64,000 nt of DNA from Phalacrocorax aristotelis (lineage: Eukaryota; Chordata; Aves; Suliformes; Phalacrocoracidae), in NCBI RefSeq assembly GCF_949628215.1, contig NC_134276.1, positions 34,707,226-34,771,225 on the forward strand. The letters are read 5' to 3'. Positions 48,401 through 61,100 of the stretch are shown piece after piece. Positions within the stretch are counted from its first letter, which is position 1; each line of letters opens with the position of its first letter. A program made the translations under genes and the position numbers. A model generated the notes under the pieces. That model did not search any database and was not told the DNA's origin. It saw only the letters and a list, made by a program, of their open reading frames with translations.

Positions 48401-49628
48401 TAAACTCACTTTCTCCAACCCATTACCCTTCTAAATTTTCTGCTTGTCAAATTAACCTCCCAAACGTGAACGCAACATAGCCTGTGTAGATTTCTCTTCC
48501 TCTGTCTTTCAGTAACACGAGGCAGAAGCTCTTGGAGTTTTGAACGGATATATTTAAATAAGTTATTTACTCTGAAACGTGTTTATGGCAGTTGTAATCA
48601 CTGTTGTTGCAGCTGGATTAAAAGACATTAAAACTGATAGGTGTAAGTGTAACCTATATTGACATTGCTGGAAGGGACAGTTTAGTGTGAGCTTCCGTCC
48701 ACAGCAAAGAAGTACGCAAAACCACTCAGGAATTTGAAAGTTCTGGGTCAAGGGACTTTGGCTGATCATTGCATGGGAAAGGGAGAGGAGTTCAGGTAAG
48801 GAGAGGGATGGTAGTGAGTAAGTAAGAGATAAGGAACTTCCAAAACAACTCGATCAGATTCTGTTTGGTGCCTTTCTGAGAGAAGATGAAAGGAATAGTG
48901 TCACTTAATAAAAGGTATGTTCATATTATCAATCTGACTTGGGGCAATAGTAATTTTGATACAGATCTGCTATTGTCCCCAGCTGCCTTCTGGTGGTTTC
49001 AGTTTCTAAGGATTTTCCTTGTGCATGAGCTGACTTCTCTTTCAGAGGAAACTTAACTGGAAGACCAGCCCAAATGTACTCCAACTCTACAGGAGACATA
49101 TAGGTCCCAACCAAAGGCTTGGACTTGGAAACAGGAAGACGGTCTTTGCTTGTTTGATTCTACTGTACTCAGGAAAGTAGTCTCTGCATGTACCTCTTCC
49201 ATTTCTTCTTCTCATTGGTTTAACTTAAGCTAAATTTTAGCTGTTTAGGTCAAAAGATTCAACTGCTGACAACCTAATTCCTGGTCACATTTGCAGAAAA
49301 ACTTCTAATATCAAGCTGCATGACAAATCCGTTCCTTCTTCTCCTCATCAGTCACCAGGATTTTCTAATGATACCTATGGTTTTTTTGCTAGTACAAAAC
49401 ATTGGCAATATCCTGAAAACAGAATGTCTATGAGCAAAGCAAACTGAATAGAGGGCATTATAAAACCAAATACAAGAGATATTGGGCTGTTATATATTAC
49501 AGCCATGTTTTGGGAAACCTTCAATCTTGAGTTCACTAAAAGTCACAGCAAAAGTTCATGTCCATCATAAAATCCTCAAAATCCAACTGCACAGAGCATG
49601 CACTGACCGTAAGGTATATAGGCAGTAC

Positions 49629-50057
49629 ATCACAGAATCACAGAATATTTCAAGTTGGATGGGACCCATAACTATCATCAAGTCCAACTCCCTGCTCCTT
49701 CCAGGACTATCTAAAACTAAACCATATGACTAAGAGTGTCGTCCAGACACTCCTTGAACTCTGACGAGCTTGGTGCCATGACCACTTCCCTGGGCAGCCT
49801 GCTTCCGTGACCGACCACCCTCTCAGCAAAGAACCTTTTCCAAATGTCCAGCCTGAACTTCCCCTCATGCAGCTTCATTCTATTCCCTCGTGCCCTGTCG
49901 CTGGTCACCAGAGAGGAGATCGGCACCTCCCCCTCCGCTGCCCCCTTGAGGAAGTTGTAGACTGGGACAAGGTCACCCCTCCAAGCTGAACAAGCCAAGT
50001 GACCTCAAACGCTCCTCATAAGTCTTGCCCTCGAGACCTTTCACAATCTTGGTTGGC
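49629..50057 (-). mobile_element. CR1 LINE fragment, ~430 bp, minus strand
   Basis: The longest CR1 here. It starts with the inverted terminus ATCACAGAATCACAGAAT, then AAGTTGGATGGGACCCATAA and CATCAAGTCCAACTCC. The minus-strand frame 49717-49998 retains CR1 ORF2 C-terminal sequence (GKFRLDIWKRFFAERVVGH, LPREVV). Homology runs out near 50057 after TCGAGACCTTTCACAATCTT. It is a different subfamily from the copies at 3294 and 12566, is 5'-truncated, and is inactive. Confidence 0.93.
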
Positions 50058-53000
50058 TTGATAATAGATATCCACAGATAATGCTATAGTGGCAGTGAGA
50101 GATATAAGCAGCTCTTTCTCAGAGTGAGATTGCTTCAGGTGTAGGAGAAACCAATGAAAGCACTGCTTGAAAGCTGCATTCAGATCCAGAAACACTAGTA
50201 CAAGGAGATGGATGTTGTCTGGTAGTTTTTTTCCCCTGTAGTGCAAAGGAGCAACCAGAGAAGACACAAAGAGAAGTGGTCAAAAAGCCAAGAAGACAGC
50301 AAGAGAAGTGTAAGCAAAGGGACCGTGGCAGTAAGCCAGGAGGGGGAGAGCCTGGCCGCTGGACTGCTGTGTGGCAACTGGAAGTGAAGAAATAGCCTCC
50401 TTTTGATTCTGTTTTCAGGAAAACAAGGCTGTGCACATATCCTCTGCATGGGCAGATTGCACACGAGGCTCTGCACGAGGCTCTGCACAAGACTGAGTGA
50501 AGGAAAGGGTTAAGGGTTTGTTCTTCTTCTATTAAGTTCTCCCCCAGCAGAAGTCATCCAAAAGACTCCAGTAGCAGTAAATATCAGTTTAAAAGGGTAA
50601 TGTAAAAAAAGGGAAAAAGCATACATATGAATGTAATATAAAAACTTTATTTTCTGTGCCATTAGGCTGTGGGTTCCAGCTCAGAGCAAACCACTGTCTC
50701 TACCTCTACCTGATACTGCTGCCACCACAGCAGGGTTGGTGTAAGTTAATGCGCTGGATAATGAAGTGGAGAAGCTGAGTTCTCTACCTCTCCGCAAGTT
50801 TTGCTTCAAAACCTTTCATGATTACCACTCCATCAAGAAACTTGTACCATTTCAAACGCAACTCAGAAGCAGTTGATTTCCACCTGCTTTTGCTCGGAAT
50901 TGTTAGGAAATTGAGTTAAGGTGGCTGGATACTTTGCTACTTCAAAAATTGGTAATTTGTCAAGAGAAGGAATGTTGACTCAACAGGGGGTGATTGTATA
51001 CAAGAAACAAACAGGAATATAAAGCTTAAAAGTTTTGTATTTCATGAAAAATATCTGACACAAACCACACTGGAAACAGATTTTAAGTCTTGTGAAGTGA
51101 AAGATACAAGTGAGCTCTTATGTATAAGACTAATAAGACATCTCTCCTAGTTCATCTCTTTCATAAGAAAAATGAAAGGCAGTGAAATTTTCAGGCAGAT
51201 GTATTTTGTATCAATGCTATTTATTCTGACTAAAAATTATGCATTTTTTACTGTTTCTAAGCTATTTTGCACAGTCACATACATGTAGCCTGTTTGGTTC
51301 AGTCATTTTGTACTTTACATCCCACATTGCCTGGGGACTGTGCTTCCAGAGCCTTAACCCTGGCCAAGAAATACAGACTCTAAATTGAAGTAATTAATAG
51401 TTACAATGATAATAAAATATATTTGTAGCCAAAATACCTAGCTACAAAGATACTAAACATAACCGAAGAAAGAAAAATGTTCCTTGCCCAAGGAGAATTC
51501 TTACTAGATTTTCCTGGGAACACTGAATATACTCTGGCTTTTGTTGTGGTTTTTTTTCCTGTGTAAAATTTTACATGGGTTTCCATTTTGTCTCCTTTAT
51601 TTGCCCTTATGTGACTAGACAAATGCTTTGGTTTTTCCACGGTCCAGAAACACCTTTCTCTTGTATTGCACTGATCTCAAGGTAACTCAGACCTTCAGCC
51701 ACAAGAATAGGGGAAGTCAGGAGTAGCAGGGGGTGCAGGATGTTGTTCCCATCCACCCTACTGAAGCAAGCTACTGAAACAGGCTGAAAAATCAAGTCTT
51801 ATTCTCCCTCCCATGCTCAGCTGGCGCTAAGGCAGTAGGAGACAAAAGGAGAAGCCAAGACCGCTTGTTTGCTGAAGGCATGTGGTTGCATATGTTAGAA
51901 CAGAAGTGGAACTCTTCATCCATTTGTGTTGCAGTAGTGCCAATCATGGACCGGGACCCCATTGAGTCAGTCACCATACAAACGTGGAACAAAAGCAGTA
52001 ATCCCTGCACCCTGGTTAGCCAGTAAATCACCCTCCTTTAAGGGACGGAGATTTGCATATTTATGGTTGGGAAATAACCATGCTTTAGTCCACTGGAGCC
52101 TCTCTTGTTACGAGTGCACAGGAGGTTGTGTAGATAGGAAGAAAAGAACCAGTGTTACAGTCAGCGACCACATACTGCATCCAGCTCTTTCCTCTGACTG
52201 AAACAACTGCATTTCAATTTAAGAATAATTATTAAAAGCCCTGGGTTTTTTCCATTTTTCTCAGCCTTGAATAATTTTTGTGACACACTATAGCAGCATC
52301 CTGTCTTCCTCACAAACGGAAGTAAACCATGCTCTAATTCTCCCAACCAGAGAGAGAATCTGTGACAGCAACTTCTTCCATATGCTAATTTTCTATTTCC
52401 GACTTTTAATTCATAAATACCAGGCTTTCAGAATTGCCCACTCCATACTGCCCAGCCCTGATTTACTAGTTGTATTCTAGAGCAGAGGATTTGCATACAA
52501 AACTAGTCAGATCATTTACACTAGGGACAGCAGTTGAAAAAAAAAAAATTGAGCACAAAATACCACTGAAAAACACTGGCTTTGCCACGGTAGACATGTA
52601 AAAACCCTAGCTCTGCACATCCAGGGTTATCCTGCCGTGGTATTGAAAAACATATGTATTATGCTGTTGCATCCAGGATTACTTAGGCCATGAGTCTTCC
52701 TGAAAGCACACCTCAAAGAACACACCCCAACTTAGTACTTACATGGCATTTTAAGTGCTGGGCTTAGCACTTGACACAGATGTGAATTTCTTGTTATTAG
52801 AGCAAGTTTACAAGTCCTCAGAAAGTAGGCATAGGTAGACAACAGAGGGAAAGAGGTGGTCAGCAGAGATAGAAATGGCTTGTTTTTGAAGAAAAAAGGC
52901 AGTTGGATCTCCATAGCCAATTTGTGTCGTGATAGGTTATGTACCTGGTCGGGACAGCGGGGATGTGCCGCTCAGGAAGGCCAGAGCTTCTGTCCAGGTG

Positions 53001-56000
53001 TGCAATGCTGATGAGAGGTTGTTGAACAGTAAAAGCAGCCAAATGCAGAGGCAACCTTGATTAGTTATTTCCCCAATGCCCTGCTGCCCCCGCTCCTCAG
53101 AGATGGCCAATATTGTGAGGTTGTCCGGGAAATGTGCTAGGAAGAACCATGCATGGCCATAGCTGAGCTGTTTCAGCAAACCCAGAAGGAGCAGAGTTTC
53201 TTTCAGTAAAATATACTTCCTACGCTGGGAGGTGACTGAGAGGAATTTGTACCTTCCGTGAATGGATGGCTATGAACAAAATATTCATAACTTGATACAA
53301 CTATATGAGGGCTGCTCCTCAAATATTCAATTAAACATTGCTGTCTTTTCACTGTCTACCCACGTATAACTGGGAGATAACCAGCCTACGTTTGCTGGGT
53401 TAGGTTCCTGCTAAGCTGTTGATCTGAACCCTTTCACAGAAGCGAACAGCAAGCATCAGAGCCTGAAGCAGAGAGAGGCCAGAAAAGTACAGCAGGGAGA
53501 AGACAAGAAGTTTTCGTGACAAATTGTCAGATAAGCTCAAGAAATCCTGTGGATCTACATCTTTCAGCACAATGTGTTACAGTCTAGGTGGCACATCAGA
53601 GGCAAAAAGGGTATCAGCCTTGCAGATCTCAGTATTGCAGTAACTATTTTTAGATGTTTGGCATCCTGAGGCGCCTGTAGCTTTGAATCGGATACAGGGG
53701 TTCCCTGACAGCAGAGTTGTCCAACCTTTTGACTTTTGAAGAACTCCCTGCTTACTAAAAAAGAAAGTCTGTTACTACAGACCTGTTTGTTTTTCCTTGC
53801 CTTTGTGTCCCAGAGAAGCACCTTGCAGATACTTCAGCGCTCACGAATCGCACAGCTGAGCACCGTAATCCCAAACAGTGCAGCGACAGTAAGGTACCTG
53901 CTGACATTTCTATACCGCTTCACCTCTGGATGCTCTGCAATGCCCAAGCTAACCACCAGTACATGCCCTCACCACCTGGATCAGCACTCTAACCCCTGAG
54001 CAAATGATTCATGGTCTCTCCTACAGATCCTGAAGTAATAAATTTATCCATAGCAAACCTAACTGCTTCAGTCCATTGGTTTGAATTTCCCTAGAAAGAC
54101 ATTTAGACACACAGGGAATGTTATTAATAGAAATAAAAGTTCCTCTGACTTCAGGTACTCTCTGAGCTCATTTTAAATATAAGCAAGTGCGTGGATTAGC
54201 TAAAATTCAATTAAACATCTCCAGTGACTGTTACCAGGCTCCTTTGGTGCCTGATGCCTTTTGTGGATCCCTGGATATCTTTTGCACTACTATTTACAGA
54301 GCCAGGCCTCAAGCAGGTATAGTTTGCTTACATTTATAGATAGGTTTTATGATAGTTTATTGCTTGTGGTATAAATCCTTGTCTTGAACTAGGATCGCTC
54401 TGTTTGAGGCGCTCTGCATGGGTAACAGTAGGACAGCTCCTGCTCAGGTCCTCACTTCCTGGTTTGCTTTACATTTGACCATTTATCATATGAAATCAGT
54501 CCTGGAAATACCATGTATTTCCTTCTCCCACCTTACTGCATACCTAAAATACCTCTAGGAACCACTCAAAACCTGAACCTCCTCTTAAGTGTTAACAGCT
54601 TGCTCTCAAATACTTTGTCTAGACTCAAAATATGTCTAAACAGCAAAGTCTGAGTGGCAAAAGGACAGTGTATTTAGTCCATGATATAGATTAACTAGAG
54701 CGAAGGTTAATTTAAGGCCAGTACATTCTGCCTCAGCCTAGAGGCAACAGGGAAGGACTGGAGCTTCTCTTCAGAATCCAGAGGAGAGCGAGGCAGGAAT
54801 TTCGTTGACCAATGCTTTCTGCATATGACACAGGACCTCCCAAAAGGTGCTTCTGACCATCTGTGGGCTCAGAGACCCTCTCCCAGTGTCTCTGTTCTCA
54901 GCTGGTATGAAACAAGCCCAAGCAACTACGCTCTCTACTTCAGATCCCCAAATCAGTGCCTACGGAGAGCTGGGTTACATGAATATAATTCAGCCATTTA
55001 AGCACATAAACACAACTTCTCTCCACTGCCTGAAATAAAGAGGAAGATGCCTATTTTCTTAAGCCGTTACTGCAAAACCAGAAAACACCCGAAAACAAAC
55101 AAGACTGCAGCCTTTCATTGCTATGAAAATATTCCAGATGCAAGGCTTCCCTCCAGTGGAAAATCCATGAACTGACCACGTTTCGTTAACACCTGCAGTT
55201 TAAGACATGAAAAAACAAATGCCAGAAGTACATACAGTGATGCTGTTGGCTCTAAGTGGCAAGTGCATTCAGCTACAACAACATAATTATACTTTAATCT
55301 TGTGTGTCACACTTAGAGCTTGACCTCTTCCTAGCTGAGGGATTCATTACTTGGGAAGTCTGGAGATGTTAGCGTTGAACAGACATGAGAAACGGTGGCT
55401 TCCACCATAGTTGCTAATTCTGGACTAAACTTTTGTTATCCATAAAAGTATCAGCTACTGGGTTTTTCCATTAGGGGCTGGGCTGTTGGAACAGGCTTAT
55501 CCCCTACAATGAGAATAACTCAACAGGCCTATTAGTTTGATGCCTTTTCTAATTCAAGTTAATGAAGACACCAAATCTTTTCTGAATAAAGAAAAACACC
55601 TTTCCTTGACATCTATTCCCCTCCATTATTTTTGTCATCCTTCCCCACTACCCTACTCACTCTTTGCAATGGTCTACAGGATTGCCAAGCATCTATTGTC
55701 CCAGGCAGTTCACACCTGTGATGACAGCCCTGAAGAAAACTCAGCAGCTTATGCCTCCAGCAGTTCTAAGAGAAAACCAAACCACACACCAGGTGACAGA
55801 TGACCCAATTTTTATACTTTCAGAATTCAAGAGTTCCTACAATTCTTAGCCTAGAAATCAAAACTATTAATCTACTTTCTCAAGGCATAAACTGCTGAAG
55901 AGCTACCCCAGTTATTTTTTGCTCAGGTCTGATTTAAAGTGTCAAGTTGAACAGATACCAGAGGACTGGATTAACAGTCTTACCTATCGTAGGCTGAATA

Positions 56001-56380
56001 CCACTGCGCCACTTCGTGTCATCACCTTACACGGGCTGAAAAGTGCTCTTAGGGTACTGCTGAGCCAAAACAATCCCATTTCGGGCAACTACCACTCCCT
56101 GCTCGAGACATCTTTGAGCAAGTTGTTCCACAGCAAATGGCACATGGTAAATACGTAAGACAAAACCAGCTTGCCATATTTCTCAGGGCAGTATGTTACT
56201 ATATAGAGTTACATATATCTGTGTGCTAAACAGTGAGGTTTTTTAATTACTTACAGAGATCACATTAAACAGCTGAATATTGCAACTGAAGGGAAAAAAC
56301 CTAACGAATGTGATGGGCTGAAGTCTGATGTCCATAAATAAGCAAAAACTCCAAACCAAAGGCAAGTGTGTACAAAATAA

Positions 56381-56386
56381 TTTATT
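56381..56386 (-). terminator. NAA16: Candidate distal NAA16 poly(A) signal AATAAA
   Basis: The gene strand reads GTAATAAATTATTTTGTAC, with T/G-rich sequence (TTGCCTTTGGTTTGG) downstream as expected past a cleavage site. Another AATAAA lies about 105 bp upstream in the transcript (56492-56487). Confidence 0.45.
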
Positions 56387-57573
56387 ACAGCATAACATAT
56401 GTTGGCAATATTTTACAGTGAGTTTTCCATTCAACAATTTTGAATCTAAACAGATGACACACAAAGGAGAATTTTAATTAGAACAGTTTATTTGTCTTAA
56501 TAAAATCCCCTCTTCATGAACTTATATTTGCCTTTGAGGGGCTAGTTAATATTACTGAAGTTATTTACATTGCAGTGAAATAAAAACAAACCATGATCGG
56601 ATGATTCCATTACAGTTTCCAGAAAACGGATTTTCTGTACAAGCCACAGTATAGTTACGTTTTGATAGCAGTTCTTATAGAATGTAAAGCTGTCATATGT
56701 AGCCATTTTGTCCAGCAATACTATGCTTTAAATAGGTATATTAGATTCAGACTTCCATTTTGATGTGTTGTATATTTAATAGTTAATGCACCAGAAAACA
56801 AAGAAAGAAAAAAGTTCATTATGATTTGCAGTCAGCCCCTTTGTGCTCCCTTAAACAGTTTTAAATGTAAAACATATTTCTCACACATACTATTTGCTTT
56901 GCAGCACCTAAAGCAATAGTCTTTAGGCATGAGAAGTACTGGAGTATTGGCCGTAAGTGGACAACTAAGACTTTTAATGGAGATAATACAGTAAACTTAG
57001 CAGTGAATCTTTATGATTTAGAGAAGAACTGTATTCCCCAGTATTGTACCTTCTGCATTTGCCCAAAATTGGAGCAGCTTCTTCAACTTAAGTATCAATA
57101 GGTGAACAGATGGCGAGAAACCAGAAGGAAGAAAATGAAGAAGATAGAACAAAGGACAAAACAGTATCAAATTCATTGTTTTCACAGCTAATTGCTTCAG
57201 AATACTCAAACTTAATTATGTTAAACTGACCATAAACTTAAGGAAACAACAGCTGTGGAACACAAGGTAGATAGAATAGTTTTTATAAAGCCTTAGGTGG
57301 TTTGGGGTTGGGTTTTTTTACATTTTTTTTTAAACACAAACCTAATCTTCCTATCCATCAACACTGGTTCCTTATAAGACACACACCTGATAAAAACATG
57401 CAAACCCCCAATGCTTTCATTGTCACTGTGCTTCAAAAGAAACCAAAACAGACCAAAGATAAAAATAAAATAAAAAAACAAACCCAGAAAAAACCCTAAA
57501 GAACCGTAAAAGACAAAAAGGGCAATTCAAGCAGCACTTCAGTCTTAATCTGCTAAAAACGCTCAAATGGTAA

Positions 57574-57579
57574 TTTATT
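57574..57579 (-). terminator. NAA16: Candidate proximal NAA16 poly(A) signal AATAAA
   Basis: First canonical hexamer after the stop codon (gene strand TTAATAAATTACC), giving a 3'UTR of about 0.4 kb. Confidence 0.4.
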
Positions 57580-57926
57580 AACAGGATATGATCACATTTA
57601 TCTGTATATGTAACAACACTTATGTGAAAGCAGTCTTCAACGTCCGTATTTTTTGTGAGGGAGGGCTGATGGATTATTAAAAGACTTAAAACTGTACAAG
57701 TATAAACATGAAAAATGCTGATTAAGGATAATGTTTACATAAATATTGGCAGTTTTTGTTGGGAGGAAAAAGAAAAACTAAGCATACTCCATTTCATTTA
57801 ACTATCCAAATATTTTGTTTTATACCTGTTAAAGATATTAAAATACAACCTGGAAAAGTAACCCTGATCTGTATCCAGCCAGCATGTAATGAGTGTCAGA
57901 GTTTCTTATACATGTGTGCATGTAGG

Positions 57927-57960
57927 TATACACACACACACACAGAGGGGCTCACACACA
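57927..57960 (-). repeat. GT microsatellite in NAA16 3'UTR
   Basis: On the gene strand (GT)4 at 57960-57953 and (GT)7 at 57944-57931 are separated by a short GAGCCCCTCT-like spacer. The repeat starts five bases after the stop codon. UGU-rich RNA is a preferred binding site for CELF-type proteins. Confidence 0.9.
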
Positions 57961-57965
57961 CTACC

Positions 57966-58166
57966 TCAGATTTCATTAGACAGCAAATCATGGTTAATGG
58001 CTGTATGATTCACAGATGCAATGCTGCTATCGTCCTCGTTTGTGGCAGGCATAAAGGCAGACGTAAAAGGAAACAGTTTATGACATGCTGCTTGATATTC
58101 TTCACATTGAGTGTGGCAGCTTCCAAAACTGCCATCAAGCAGCGCCTCAAAAACCTTTGTTAATGT
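57966..58166 (-). CDS. NAA16: NAA16 last coding exon
   Basis: 66 codons plus TGA, starting on a codon boundary after the acceptor TTTCTTTAG. It encodes [17 protein letters not shown], then [14 protein letters not shown] and the terminal DLLSNEI. NAA15 ends in LANEI, so the C-terminal NEI is a family feature. Confidence 0.96.
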   Translation of the reverse strand, partial: TLTKVFEALLDGSFGSCHTQCEEYQAACHKLFPFTSAFMPATNEDDSSIASVNHTAINHDLLSNEI

Positions 58167-61100
58167 CTAAAGAAACAAAAGTAACAGTTAATAAATGTGA
58201 TTTACCATTGGTTTATTACTAAAACAGATGTACGGTTAAACAATACTAATGTGAGCAAACGCAGGTTCTCTGTTAGCATTCAGGTTTCTTATAGTAACTT
58301 AGAAGAAAAAATTTGAAATCTTGTTTCAAATTAATATTAATTTATCATGATCTATGAAGCATATACATTATCCTGCGGTTAAGTATACGTTATTTAAGAT
58401 CACACACACATTTTTTGGCTTTAAATACTGCATCTTTTACCTTCACATTTTTGTCTCTCATGTTTTTATCCAACCTAGTAGCAACCGCAATTGCTTTTTC
58501 TTGTCTTGATTTGTCCAGGAAATACATCATCTTTGCACCTTATCAGAAGAAAGAACGCAACATTTAGGTAACACTGTTCCTAAATGCAGTACCGCATATA
58601 CAGACATACAGAATCTGAAAACTTATCAATGTGAAATACGACTTCTTACAAGTTTTAATAAACCGTATTTTCCTCCCTTATTTTTAACTTACCACTAGAA
58701 CAACTAAACCTACTTTGGAATTTATTAGAAGCATAAGGATTGAGTAACACAGATCTGCTTCTGCAAAAGTGAAATGCTTCACTCTACTGAAGAGCTGTCA
58801 GTCAAGAAGCGTACATTGATGACTAAGCTCTTCAAATCAGCAGGCTAAATGAAACCCATCCTACAAACATAGAAATGAGTAAAAGACATTTTCTCAGAGA
58901 TACTCAGAATTCTTTTGAGAAGTACTGGAGGTAAGTGAACAATACAGTCACTAAACAGTTGTGGGACACAGTCCAAAAGAAATTCAGACCAATGTGTGTC
59001 CGTATGGCAGAACATACGGCCAAGTTGGGCTACTAACCTGGAGCTGACTGAAACAGCCGAGGTACAAGGCAAGCGTAATGCAAGTTTGGTGCTTTGCCTG
59101 GACCAGACTACACTGGTGAGAAGGACGACGTTGTGTTAATGCAGCTATGCAGCCTCCTAGACCACAGTTGACCAAAACTGGACTGGGCATCTCTGCAAAA
59201 TACTGTGTTGCTCCTCATATCGTAGCTGCCTTAATTTAAAATCTTAATGAACATGTAGGCATTTCATATACTTTTCCCAAATACAAAGTCCAGACACACC
59301 TCCCTACCTCGTGTGTCATCTACTACAAAGAACAAAAAGCCTAAGAAATAATTTTACTGAAAGTGTTACTCACATTCTGAGTGTATTGTCTCCTCTTGCT
59401 CAACTATTTTCCCCAGTTATTTAATCTGTTTTCCTAAATAAAGAAAGTATCCTAGTTCTTACTGCTTTTTGTATCCAGAAGTTTCAGAAAATAAATTAAA
59501 TTGAATATATTTGGGTTTGAGTCATCATTGTCAAAAACTTATTAATTTATTCCAAAACTTTTTGTACTCAGCAGACATGACAAATTTCAGTTCCGTTCCA
59601 GCAGCTACTTATAGCTTTTCTACACAAACAGTATAAGAGTGTCATATTTCAACATTTTCATTGTTGACCATGAAGCAGAAAAGCAGAAGTAGCGTAACAA
59701 GTGTGTCATGGTATTTTTGTTGATGCTGTTGCTACATTACAAAGCCATGAAAAGGAACAAAGACATTCCAGCTGATAAGAAAAATATAAACCAAAATATA
59801 CTATGTATTAGCAGCAGTGCATTTCCTTGTTCTCTTATCATTTCAGAACTAGAAGCTACAACAGGAAAGATGACAGTGCTTCCATGCTTGAATATCTGCG
59901 GTGCTTTGATCACACTTTTTGGAGGCAAGAAGCAGGTTCCTTATGCATCTAATAAAAAAGTGAATGAGGGTGTTTTGGTTTTTTTAACGTGGTTAAAGCA
60001 GGCGGGAAAACCCCTACGTAAACATGTGAATTTTTAGCTCCTTGGAATTGATATGAATTAAGGACTGCAGACAAAGATTCTGGATCTTAATTAATTTCCT
60101 TTTCCAAAGCATTAATAAGTTAAACAAACCTGACAGTTGGTGCTGAATGGAGGTAGCATTGTGTTTGAGAAATTCTTCATTAAAACTTTCCAAGTTTTTA
60201 TTAACAAAGATTTTCTGCATTTCTTGAGTTAGGACCTTGCTCACAATCTCTGGGAGGTTACTATGGTCAGACACTAGAAGGGGGAAAGTAAGAGGGAGAG
60301 AAGCAAAACAAACATTTAGACAACTGTAGAAAAGAGTGTGAAACCATAAACATCTCTAAAAATGGGAATTTTAGCAGTATTTGGGCACAGAAGCAGAAAT
60401 TTCAGTTCATAACAGGTCAACAGAATCATTACTGGTACATTTATAGATGAAACATTCATGAAAGCACCCTGTCAAGTAAACTTCCATTGCAAGTTCACAA
60501 TGCATACTTTGCTTCAGTCAGAATCTGTCTCCCATATCTACCACTTATTTTCTTAAAACTTAATAATCTCAAGGCTCTTTGGAACACCTACTCCTCTGAC
60601 ATCTAACCAAAATGATTTATGGGTCCACCTGGTGGATTAGTGTGGGAAGGAGTATAATATAATACCTACACAGTACCCTGCTAGCACAGCCTGGGTTTTC
60701 TTGGGTTTTACCACCGAAAACAAACCATTTACTTTTATTTTTCTTCGTATCAGTTTGTGTTTCAAGAGTATTTATACATTATGAAAATCTGTAGTTATAT
60801 CCTTGTACAATATAACTTCCTGTATCATTATACATACGTTCTTCCTACACACATACCAGCTTTAGAGAATTTAATCAAGCACTCATGTAGCCATGGGTTA
60901 TTACTGTTGATAGCAAAAGCTCTTTTGACAGACTGTAACATTAACAGAAACTTTCCTGTGGGAAGGAGAAAAAACAAAAACATACCAAGATTAAGAATAC
61001 AGAACTTTTTCTCTTAATACCAACTACTGTTTTCTTTCGTAAATCTAGTACAAACATTAGAAACATCAGTGCCTACACCAAATTAGAAAGGAGATTTATT

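Larger units (their letters stand above)
44111..56359. other. Intergenic DNA between RGCC promoter and NAA16 3' end
   Basis: About 12 kb with one CR1 fragment, two CRE palindromes and otherwise single-copy-looking AT-rich DNA. No open frame resembles a known protein and no splice-linked exon series was found. Short tandem oddities occur at 50461-50489 (CACGAGGCTCTG repeated) and near 47229-47258 (three CATATG sites). The stretch 47.88-48.11 kb looks like possible conserved non-coding sequence. Confidence 0.6.
56360..57965 (-). other. NAA16: NAA16 3'UTR (predicted, long form)
   Basis: AT-rich sequence after the NAA16 stop. Three gene-strand AATAAA signals lie within it, at 57579-57574, 56492-56487 and 56386-56381, giving forms of about 0.4, 1.5 and 1.6 kb. 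A GT microsatellite starts five bases after the stop codon. The 3' limit is inferred from the last signal. I see no competing gene in this stretch. Confidence 0.55.

Noticed and set aside
49717-49998. Minus-strand 93-codon frame.
   Set aside because: CR1 ORF2 remnant within the element at 49629-50057.
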